Assembly: GCA_047971925.1 (NCBI GenBank)
Contig: JBKEAC010000039.1
Span: 1-14,075, forward strand
Direction: 5' to 3'
Source: JBKEDC01 sp047971925
GTDB lineage: Bacteria > Bacteroidota > Bacteroidia > Bacteroidales > Prolixibacteraceae
Length of the DNA stretch: 14,075 nt
The notes under the pieces were generated by a model. The model had not been told where the DNA came from and made no database searches. It was given only the letters and a program-made list of their open reading frames with translations. Shown piece by piece: positions 7,355 through 14,075 of the stretch. A program made the position numbers and the translations under genes. Position 1 is the first letter of the stretch. Each line of letters begins with the position of its first letter.

Positions 7355-7579
7355 AATCTTGTTTTTTTATATCCCATGAGGGAAAAGAAACATTAAAGTG
7401 CGAAAATAATGATTTTCTACTAATAAGATGAGTTTAGTTCGTTTATTTGCTTAGAAATGTGCAAACCGACGATTTTCGGCAAGTTTTTTCCGTCATGAAT
7501 GCAACTTCGATGGAACGCAATCGGCGATATTCAAATGTGAAGAGGTGAGTTTATTAATCAAGTGGTTATTTCTAGTCAT
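7355..7579. other. Intergenic region between the defence island and meaB
   Basis: No credible gene is visible in these 225 bp. Inverted 9-bp arms AAGAGGTGA (7540-7548) and TCACCTCTT (7594-7602) straddle the stop codon of the GIY-YIG gene, but the 45-nt loop and lack of a T tract make a terminator unlikely. A strong terminator after the nuclease gene and a clear promoter for meaB were both looked for and not found. Confidence 0.4.
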
Positions 7580-8833
7580 CTACCTCCTCTCAATCACCTC
7601 TTTTGCTATGTTGTATTTATAATCCACAATCTTTCCATTGATGATTAGTTCGATGGCTTGTTCAATTACCTCGAAAGGAGCTATAAACCACTCTCGTGGA
7701 GTGTGGCGTTTGCCTTTTTCATCAAACACATCGAGCTCCACACATGTTTTTCCGAAGAAGTTGTGCAGCAATTGTTCAAATTTCTGTGGATTCATGTTGA
7801 AGCATTTCCATGCCCCTTTAATGTGCACGGGTGCCATCAGATAGGTGGGCTCTTTTTCGGCATTTTTAATGCGCTCTTCTACCTCTAATTTCGAATAGCC
7901 AATCTTGAATAGATTCTGAATGCCCGCTATTTTGGGGTCGCGACTTTGCGAGCGCAGCACATAGATATAGCCGGCTGCTTCATCTTCTTTGCCGATGATA
8001 TTCGCATTTACAAACAAATCGGCTTCCACTTCTTCGAGTGTTTGTGTAACTATTCGTCCACCATCATAGAGCATCTTACTCAGCGAACGGTAAAACATGT
8101 TACTCTTTGTGCCATTCTCAAAGATAATTTCTGTTCTCCCATCTTTCCGTTTTGCTGTGCTAACCTTCAAATCATCATTTTCTCTTCCATAGTCCACACT
8201 TTCCAAATATAAAAGCACGCCATTGAGCACATAAAACTGTCCTTCTTTGAGGTTCTTATCCACATCTTTAAACTCCACGAGCATTCGTTTACCCTCTTTC
8301 AGGTCGCGATGAACTTGCTCAAAGCGTTCTTTGTATGCCTTAAATTTTGCTTCTTTTATCGGTTTGCGCTTTGCCACAAAATCCGTTTCGGCTCGTTCGC
8401 TTTCCCTTGGAATGTGCTTGAAAGCGAAAAGCCCCAAATCATCATCGTCACCGAATAGGCCCAAACTGTCATCGGCAAAAATATCGTCGAATGAATTTAG
8501 TTCTTTGGGCTTTGCATAGCTCATTGCTGGTTCTTGCGCTTGGTTCGCCTCAAGCATAGGCAGGAGTTCATGCACATCATAGGGTTTCAACTTCTCCACC
8601 TTCTCTGCATCTTTACGCAAGCCTTTCAATCGCTCATGCAGCAGATATTCGTTCATGTCTTTGAGGTCGGCATGAGGTTCCCGATGGTAAGTTTGCACAA
8701 AGTGATTAATTTCCTCAAACGATGCCAGCAGTTTTTCATCGGGTTTTTTGGCGTGCTGTGACTTTGGTTTCACATGCAGCAATCCCTGTGGATCGTTGTT
8801 GAAAATTTCAGCTAAAATTTCTTCCTTATTCAT
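7580..8833 (-). CDS. GIY-YIG nuclease-family protein (T5orf172/Mug113-type), last gene of the defence island
   Basis: This 417-residue protein has a probable endonuclease domain at its C-terminus. That domain starts with GYIYVLRS (288-295), followed by FKIGYS (309-314), a conserved Arg in ERIKNAEKEPTY (Arg321) and the likely metal-binding Glu353 with His357 in FEQLLHNFF. Residues 39-75 contain a YHREP-centred segment that resembles the C-terminus of the helicase encoded just upstream. Residues 122-138 are acidic with a doubled LGLF (DSLGLFGDDDDLGLF), probably a disordered linker. The middle, about 180-270, is not recognised. The start overlaps the helicase stop by 8 bp, so the two are translationally coupled and very likely work together. 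I infer that it is the cleavage subunit of a restriction-type system. Catalytic activity is not proven. Confidence 0.85.
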   Translation of the reverse strand: MNKEEILAEIFNNDPQGLLHVKPKSQHAKKPDEKLLASFEEINHFVQTYHREPHADLKDMNEYLLHERLKGLRKDAEKVEKLKPYDVHELLPMLEANQAQEPAMSYAKPKELNSFDDIFADDSLGLFGDDDDLGLFAFKHIPRESERAETDFVAKRKPIKEAKFKAYKERFEQVHRDLKEGKRMLVEFKDVDKNLKEGQFYVLNGVLLYLESVDYGRENDDLKVSTAKRKDGRTEIIFENGTKSNMFYRSLSKMLYDGGRIVTQTLEEVEADLFVNANIIGKEDEAAGYIYVLRSQSRDPKIAGIQNLFKIGYSKLEVEERIKNAEKEPTYLMAPVHIKGAWKCFNMNPQKFEQLLHNFFGKTCVELDVFDEKGKRHTPREWFIAPFEVIEQAIELIINGKIVDYKYNIAKEVIERR

Positions 8834-10751
8834 TGGTTTGTCGTTTGCGCTTTTCAGCTTTCAAATAGATGATGCACTCTGCCATGCGTCTTTCCAGTGG
8901 GTCGTTCGATTGTAAATTTGGTTCTCTACCGTGAATCTTTGCAAATTCCTGAATCTTGGGCCAAAGTATTTTGGCTTCCTCGAAATCCATGACAATACGT
9001 GTAGATTCAATTTGGTCTTGAATCACTCTGAGCACCTGAGTGGTTACCGATTTGGAAAGAATTTCATAGGCCTTTTGGAAAGGGTTCACCGCATCAATCA
9101 TGTCGATGTGAATGTCGTCAATATCGATAAATGAATTGGCCATCCGGATAAATCGTTTACCGCCCACTTCTTTCAACTTGCCATTTTTAATGACCGAATC
9201 GACCACCACATGTTGGCGCACTTCTTCCACTTCTTCCTCCGACAGATCGGGATATTTCATTTTGATAACTTTCGGAATCAGCATCTTATTTATCACCTCG
9301 GGGTCAACATTGCCAGGCATTGCCTTTAGCATGGTGTCGTCTTGCAGCACACTGGCTTTTAAATCATTTAAATCGGTTTCCAGAATATCCTTCACCCGTT
9401 TCGAACTGGGTTCTTTAAATCCTCGAATTTTTATCTCGCCGGGCTGTGCTTGCTCTTCGTTGGGCAGCTTGGTTTTAAACTTCCAATTCGGAGCCAGCAC
9501 TTGTTCCATGAGCAAAGAGGCGGCAATTGCCTTGAGTATGTTGTTTACCGACAGTTTCACCAAATCATCTTTGGCATCGGGCTGTGCAATTAGGTTGGTG
9601 AATTGCGCATGGGTTTTATTGTTGCTATCGCGAGTGGCACGACCGATAATTTGAATAATTTCGGTGAGCGAACCTCGATAGCCCACCGTGAGTGCGTGCT
9701 CGCAATAAGGCCAGTCGAAGCCTTCTTTTGCCATGCCGAGCGCAATAATCAAATCCATATCATCAATCGATTTTATATTCCGAAGATAAGTTACAATCTT
9801 ATCGCGTTCGTTGGGGTTGTCTTCCACCAAATCGGCCACTTTCAGCATTTTGCCATCGGTGTGCCGCTTCACATGAATAACGCCTGTTTCTGCCTCTTGC
9901 TTCACCACCACGCCCACGGCATCGAGAATGAAGTTCACTTCATTGTGCTTGTCTTTGGTTGATTCGCCTGAATTCACATTGGGAATGTGCAAAATGGTTT
10001 TCTTATTGGTGTCGAGCACTTCCAGAATAGCGTCGGTGTATCGCCCTTGATAGAAATGATAACCTATGCCGAGCGACTTTAAAAACTCATAGCCATTCAG
10101 CTGCTCATAATAGTTATAGGTTACTTTGGTGAATTGCTGCTCATCGTCGGGGTGAAGCACCGGCACGCTATCGCCACGGAAATACGAGCCCGTCATAGCC
10201 ACCAAGTGAGCCGATGATTTCGCCATGATTGTGCGCAAGGCATCTCCCAATCGGTTATTTTCATCTGCTGAAACGTGGTGAAATTCATCAATGGCAATCA
10301 GGCAATCATTAAACTGCTCTTCTGCCAATTCTTCGCAAGCAAAGCGAAAGGTGGCATGGGTGCAAATGAGTATCTGCTCATCGTTTTGCATGAAGCGCAC
10401 AAAGGCTTTCACCTTGCTGCTTTCGCCACCGGGGGTGCAGAGGTTATATTCATCATTGGGCTGCCAGTTGGCGAAGAAGCCAAACTTCTTCAGTTCGGTT
10501 GGTGCAAACGAGCTTCCGATGGAGCGTTCGGGCACTGCCACGATGACTTTCTTAATGCCTTGGTTTTTCAATTTATCTAAACCCAGAAACATCAAGGCTC
10601 TTGACTTTCCCGATGCGGGTGGCGATTTGATGAGCAGATATTGCGCATCGCGATATTCAAAAGCACGTTCTTGCATTTCACGCATCCCCATCGGGTTGGT
10701 GCTTTTGCTCTTTCCGGTTTGTTGGTATTTTACGTTTACAATGTTGGTCAT
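8826..10751 (-). CDS. DEAD/DEAH-family superfamily 2 helicase of a restriction-type system
   Basis: This 641-residue ATP-dependent helicase or translocase has the full superfamily 2 motif set. A Q-motif-like REMQERA is at 24-30. Walker A is PPASGKSRA (44-52), motif II is the DEAH variant IDEFHH (154-159) and motif III-like MTGSY is at 186-190. Motif V-like ALGMAKEGFDWP is at 337-348 and motif VI QIIGRATRDS at 367-376. The core resembles helicases of type III and type I restriction enzymes and B. subtilis YeeB as I remember it. After the core, from about residue 400 to 590, comes a charged region I do not recognise. It ends in an HGREP-containing segment (597-633) that resembles part of the downstream nuclease. 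Its coding sequence is noticeably less AT-rich than the KAP gene upstream. It has a possible promoter of its own and overlaps the nuclease gene by 8 bp. Confidence 0.9.
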   Translation of the reverse strand: MTNIVNVKYQQTGKSKSTNPMGMREMQERAFEYRDAQYLLIKSPPASGKSRALMFLGLDKLKNQGIKKVIVAVPERSIGSSFAPTELKKFGFFANWQPNDEYNLCTPGGESSKVKAFVRFMQNDEQILICTHATFRFACEELAEEQFNDCLIAIDEFHHVSADENNRLGDALRTIMAKSSAHLVAMTGSYFRGDSVPVLHPDDEQQFTKVTYNYYEQLNGYEFLKSLGIGYHFYQGRYTDAILEVLDTNKKTILHIPNVNSGESTKDKHNEVNFILDAVGVVVKQEAETGVIHVKRHTDGKMLKVADLVEDNPNERDKIVTYLRNIKSIDDMDLIIALGMAKEGFDWPYCEHALTVGYRGSLTEIIQIIGRATRDSNNKTHAQFTNLIAQPDAKDDLVKLSVNNILKAIAASLLMEQVLAPNWKFKTKLPNEEQAQPGEIKIRGFKEPSSKRVKDILETDLNDLKASVLQDDTMLKAMPGNVDPEVINKMLIPKVIKMKYPDLSEEEVEEVRQHVVVDSVIKNGKLKEVGGKRFIRMANSFIDIDDIHIDMIDAVNPFQKAYEILSKSVTTQVLRVIQDQIESTRIVMDFEEAKILWPKIQEFAKIHGREPNLQSNDPLERRMAECIIYLKAEKRKRQTNE

Positions 10752-10782
10752 GGGTTTGCTTTAATTTTCGGTGGTTGACACA

Positions 10783-10811
10783 CAAAGATATATTTTTTGG
10801 GGCTAGACAAG
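10783..10811 (-). promoter_or_regulatory. Predicted promoter in front of the helicase-nuclease pair
   Basis: On the minus strand a perfect TAnnTTTG box (TATCTTTG) lies at 10783-10790. A CTTG at 10808-10811 could be a weak -33 element with slightly short spacing (17 bp). It sits in the 75-bp gap between the KAP gene and the helicase, which is the only real gap in the island. It would start a transcript about 25 bases before the helicase ATG. If real, helicase and nuclease can be expressed independently of the methyltransferase and KAP gene. Confidence 0.4.
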
Positions 10812-10826
10812 GGGGTTCTCGTAAGA

Positions 10827-13367
10827 TTATTTCTTTTCCACAGGAATTACATTAAACTTAAATGAAACTGACTTGTAATCATTTTCTTTAAACTTTCCAA
10901 AGAACGCTTTGAACTCTTCTAAATATTTAAATTGATCTTCGTCTAATTGATTAATATAATCCTCAAATGCTTCGAAGCTTTCAAAGATGTCTTTAATGTA
11001 ATTTCCAATCGTAAAATTCTCAAAATCTGACAAAATCAATAGCTTTAGAAATCCATCATCTGTATTTTTCTTTATAAAAGCGAGCATTTGCTCTCTAGCG
11101 GTTGGGTTTGAAGGTACGACAGGCTGTTCTCCGTCTTGGATATACTTTAGTTTGATTTCTCCGTTATTCACAAACAATCTCATCGCTTTGAAATTCACAC
11201 TTGGTGCTTCCCTCAGGTAGCACTCCAGATAATCTAATCTCAGTCGCTGAAATTCAGCCATCCATTGCTTGCGAACCAAGTAAGAATTCTCAAGGAGGTA
11301 ATAAATCAGACTACTCTCAAACACATACGGACTAGAAGCTTGCTTAAACAAGCCTATTATAAACTCTTTAAAATCTGTTCCCGTCTTGCAATACGTCAAA
11401 TAATATACTTTATTGGACAGATTCAATATATCAGTTATTTTTTTTCCTACACTCATAAATACATAGTAATCAAATATATTTTTCTCAACATCAGGATGCC
11501 TTGCCAAATAAAAAATGGCAGAAAAAATCTTTTCTAAATCTTCTCTATCAGAATACGTATGGATTTCATTCAACCGCTTAAACAAACTTTCACTCAATCC
11601 TTTTTCAATCCATTCGTCTATTTTCTCCTGAAATTCGTTCTGCGATTTCATGCGAAAGTTACTAAACTCCACTTCCGACAAGTCTTTCTCCAACAATCTA
11701 TAGCGAGAATACCTATCAAAACTTATTGGATTTCGAACAGACAAGGGATAGTCATTCGCTGTGAAATTTTTGGGGAATAAAGATTCTGGTATCTTCATTG
11801 CAGAATCAATATCTGACTGAGCAATCCCTACTTCGTTATAGTTTTCATCTAAATATTTTCGAAGCAATAATTGCCCATCTTTTTCTTTTAAACTGTATTC
11901 CTGTTTCTGGTATGTATTCTGTGTTAACTCCAAATATTCACTCGTATGAAAAAACAGAAGCTTATACACTCCAGAAAATTTCAATCGAAGCAATTCCAAG
12001 TTCAGCAAATCATCAAACACGACTTCTCCTTTCAATTGACTGTAGCTAATCAAAAATGAATTCACAAAGCGATTAGTATCTCTAAGTGTAGAGAGTATTT
12101 TAAAGTGTTTATTTTGAACCGAGAACGGTGCAGAGCGATCGTCATATAACGCCCGTTCCAATCTTACTTTATCATCTTCTAGCAGCTGAGGTTTCAAGCT
12201 ATTGAAAATCCGATCGCAGATGACTTTATGCTCAATGTTTGGCAACTCTATTTCAAGCTGAAATATCTTCTCTAGGTATTCTTTGGGACTATGTCCATTT
12301 ATTTCTTTTATTGCATTGACTACATAATTGCGGTCGTATGCCACTATAAATATTGTATTCCCAAAATTGGCACTATTTCGAATCAACTTTAGAACCTGAA
12401 AGATTTCTTCTTTATAAAGTCGGTCTAAATCATCAATAAACACTACCAACTGCCTGTTGAGCCCACCGACAAGCTTATTGATTTGCTCAAAATCATCTTT
12501 TGCTGCGGACTTTTCCAGATAATTCTTCAGCAAAGGAATTAACAACCCCTCCTTGCTCTGTTCTGCCAATGATTTTGCATATCTATTGAGCATTGGTGAT
12601 ATTTCAGAAATATAATCAGTCAAAGCGACATTCAATGTAGTAAAGAAATCTTTTACAATGCTTTGCGAATTTTGATTCAACCATGGGTTAAATTTCACCA
12701 CAATAGTCTTCTCTGGATTCAGATTCCGCTCAATCAGGTGCAAGAATGAAGTTTTTCCAAATCCCCACTTGCTTGAAACGCCTATTGCAAACGACGAATC
12801 AGGCAAGCTTGTGTTTGCTATGGTGTTGCACAAATACTTCGCTATTTTCTCCCTATTCAGCGAATCTTCTTGCCTATCTTTTAATGGTGTATCTGAGAGA
12901 AAGCCTTTGGGGTGATCGAAATTAATCGCATTCTTACAGACATTCGTCAGCCACAACAAAACATTACCCAAAGGATAAAGCATAAAGACATCTGTATATG
13001 CTAAAAAATCAACAAAACTAAAGGGCATAAAATTCCAAATCGATGCACAAAACCGATAGTAGACATAGACTGCCGATACCACGATATTTAAGACAAGGGT
13101 CCTTGAAGTAACATGATATTTGTTTTTTCTCTTAACCACACAATCCACAACAAACCACAGTCCCAAAACAATGAACAGAATATCAGTGAAAATATGCTTT
13201 TCAATTTGGCTTAAAAATGGTTCAACAACATAGCTACTAACAAAGCGTTCGATTAGACCATGAAACACAATGCCCAAAAACACAATGCCTAAAACTGTGC
13301 TATTCGATTGAATCCACTTATAAACCGTGCTCATCCATCTATCTATTTTCATAATTAACCAACTCAT
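10827..13367 (-). CDS. Membrane-anchored KAP-family P-loop NTPase
   Basis: This is an 846-residue NTPase of the KAP group, whose named members include eukaryotic Kidins220/ARMS and phage-exclusion PifA. Numbering from the chosen start, hydrophobic segments at about 24-39, 59-78, 90-107 and 121-144 predict four membrane helices near the N-terminus. The P-loop KWGFGKTSFL is at 200-209, the KAP hallmark FNPW at 226-229 and Walker B with its aspartate cluster FIDDLDR at 310-316. The remaining 500 or so residues are helical and not recognised. The start at 13367 follows the methyltransferase stop by one base (TAG-A-ATG), and GGAGAAGGA just upstream can serve as ribosome binding site. The upstream-extended frame only reads through the methyltransferase 3' end. 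The gene is clearly AT-richer than its island neighbours: sampled 60-base lines give 18, 20 and 22 G+C, against 24-35 in the others. I infer later acquisition. KAP NTPases are often linked to phage defence. Confidence 0.88.
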   Translation of the reverse strand: MSWLIMKIDRWMSTVYKWIQSNSTVLGIVFLGIVFHGLIERFVSSYVVEPFLSQIEKHIFTDILFIVLGLWFVVDCVVKRKNKYHVTSRTLVLNIVVSAVYVYYRFCASIWNFMPFSFVDFLAYTDVFMLYPLGNVLLWLTNVCKNAINFDHPKGFLSDTPLKDRQEDSLNREKIAKYLCNTIANTSLPDSSFAIGVSSKWGFGKTSFLHLIERNLNPEKTIVVKFNPWLNQNSQSIVKDFFTTLNVALTDYISEISPMLNRYAKSLAEQSKEGLLIPLLKNYLEKSAAKDDFEQINKLVGGLNRQLVVFIDDLDRLYKEEIFQVLKLIRNSANFGNTIFIVAYDRNYVVNAIKEINGHSPKEYLEKIFQLEIELPNIEHKVICDRIFNSLKPQLLEDDKVRLERALYDDRSAPFSVQNKHFKILSTLRDTNRFVNSFLISYSQLKGEVVFDDLLNLELLRLKFSGVYKLLFFHTSEYLELTQNTYQKQEYSLKEKDGQLLLRKYLDENYNEVGIAQSDIDSAMKIPESLFPKNFTANDYPLSVRNPISFDRYSRYRLLEKDLSEVEFSNFRMKSQNEFQEKIDEWIEKGLSESLFKRLNEIHTYSDREDLEKIFSAIFYLARHPDVEKNIFDYYVFMSVGKKITDILNLSNKVYYLTYCKTGTDFKEFIIGLFKQASSPYVFESSLIYYLLENSYLVRKQWMAEFQRLRLDYLECYLREAPSVNFKAMRLFVNNGEIKLKYIQDGEQPVVPSNPTAREQMLAFIKKNTDDGFLKLLILSDFENFTIGNYIKDIFESFEAFEDYINQLDEDQFKYLEEFKAFFGKFKENDYKSVSFKFNVIPVEKK

Positions 13368-13368
13368 T

Positions 13369-14075
13369 CTATCCTTCTCCCCCCACCATCTTCTCATACA
13401 TCTTAAACAGATATTCCAATCGTTCTTCATCGGAGCGGAAGGGTGTGGAGCGGAAGCAGCGTTCGATGATTAAGTCATTGTCTTGATGGGCTTGCAGCAG
13501 AGCTGCGGGCATCTTGTCGGGGTCATAGAGCTGGGCGAGGGTTTTCTCGCTGTGTTGTTCGCGCTCGGCAAGAATGCGCAAAGACGATTGCGTGATTTCA
13601 TTCTTGCGCTGCGTGCTGATGCGAGGAAATGGAAAGGTGTTATAGACCACATCTTTGGAATAACGATAGTCGGTTTTCAACCTTCCCCCCACCGCACGAA
13701 GCCAAACCATGTGCATCTTCGAATTGAGCACGCCAAAAGTCCATGGCTCGGCATGGTAAACAGCAAATGCAGAGTTTGAAATAATCGTTTCACTGTTTAG
13801 AAATCCAGAAGGCACATAATCTCTGCGCTCGGAAGAAACTCCGGGCATGATGATTTGAGTTGTATTCGAAACCGCTGTTATTTGTATGAAACGATAAGGC
13901 CATTGTGCAAACTTTCTTGCAACAGAGCTGCCGCCCTTAACTCGCATCTCACGACACTTTTCAATTCTTACCGAAATAAATGGAATCCGTTCGGCTTCCT
14001 CCTAATCCTCATCGGCAATCCACTCACAATAGCGGATTTAACCACGGATTAACTCTTGCGACCCCATGATTGGAC
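13369..14075 (-). pseudogene. MmeI-like DNA methyltransferase, C-terminal part with two in-frame stop codons, 5' end outside the window
   Basis: The minus-strand frame ending in TAG at 13369-13371 encodes the target-recognition and C-terminal region of an MmeI/YeeA-type adenine methyltransferase. Family signatures are PGVSSERRDYVPSGFL, then WTFGVLNSKMHMVWLRAVGG, RLKTDYRYSKDVVYNTFPFP and the closing LYDPDKMP and DEERLEYLFKMYEKM. The longest uninterrupted frame begins at an ATG at 13947, but family-like sequence continues upstream without a frame change. GSQELIRG precedes a TAA (14038-14040), IRYCEWIADED precedes a TAG (14002-14004), and EEAERIPFISVRIEKCREMR leads into the remaining frame. Both stops are therefore point nonsense changes in an otherwise intact frame, and the catalytic domain would lie beyond 14075. 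Alternatives are a leftover recognition-domain cassette or restarted translation at 13947, which has no visible ribosome binding site. The frame ends one base before the KAP start codon. Confidence 0.82.

Noticed and set aside
7431..7510. 17-codon minus-strand frame (MTEKTCRKSSVCTFLSK) upstream of meaB
   Set aside because: It is very short, has no ribosome binding site or recognisable features, and such frames are expected by chance.
7540..7602. 9-bp inverted arms around the GIY-YIG stop codon as a terminator
   Set aside because: The loop is 45 nt, one arm is coding, and no T tract follows.
9112..9654. 180-codon plus-strand frame inside the helicase gene
   Set aside because: It is antisense to a helicase with all expected motifs, and its Ser-rich, low-complexity translation resembles no family. 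The other long plus-strand frames at 10291-10764 and 3785-4162 are rejected for the same reason.
13365..13430. Upstream extension of the KAP gene to 13430
   Set aside because: The extra 21 residues (MKNDWNICLRCMRRWW and on) are read out of frame through the 3' end of the methyltransferase. The ATG at 13367 has a good ribosome binding site and sits one base after that gene's stop.
14002..14040. Stop-codon recoding in the methyltransferase
   Set aside because: The two stops are different codons (TAA and TAG), and both codons end other genes in this window normally. A recoded genome is therefore unlikely and nonsense mutation is simpler.

Overview
Every gene I can support in this window lies on the minus strand, so transcription runs from the high coordinates to the low ones. 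The organism is most likely a member of the Bacteroidota, probably Bacteroidales-like. The reasons are: promoter boxes of the TAnnTTTG type, few clear Shine-Dalgarno sequences, a DUF4143 AAA ATPase, a DUF4369/TlpA-type thioredoxin lipoprotein, a MeaB with the His-rich N-terminus I remember from this phylum, and overall AT-rich sequence. The family assignments come from reading the proteins; no search was run.

Layout from low to high coordinates. (1) 1-650 has no convincing gene. It holds a 42-bp tandem repeat array that is cut by the window edge, a decayed extra copy, an 8-bp mini-repeat and a GC-richer, hairpin-rich intergenic element. (2) 651-1829 is nhaA, a Na+/H+ antiporter. (3) 1947-3149 is an AAA ATPase with a DUF4143 C-terminus. 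Upstream of it are two long palindromes that share the same arms. (4) 3459-4850 is lpdA, dihydrolipoyl dehydrogenase, with a strong terminator. (5) 5087-7354 is a two-gene operon of meaB (GTPase chaperone of methylmalonyl-CoA mutase) and a TlpA-like thiol-disulfide lipoprotein, ending in a 14-bp-stem terminator. (6) 7580-14075 is an accessory defence-type island. In transcription order it holds the C-terminal part of an MmeI-like DNA methyltransferase, a membrane-anchored KAP-family NTPase, a DEAD/DEAH-family helicase and a GIY-YIG (T5orf172-type) nuclease.

The island is the interesting part. A methyltransferase-helicase-GIY-YIG trio looks like a restriction-modification cluster; as I remember it, Bacillus subtilis yeeA-yeeB-yeeC is arranged this way. 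Here a clearly more AT-rich KAP NTPase gene sits between the methyltransferase and the helicase. The methyltransferase reading frame carries two in-frame stop codons (14038-14040 and 14002-14004), while family-like protein sequence continues on both sides of each. The modification subunit therefore looks recently broken, although KAP, helicase and nuclease are all intact. The helicase C-terminus and the nuclease N-terminus share a short motif-bearing segment (HGREP/HREP), which suggests that the two proteins dock on a common partner or share a DNA-recognition module.
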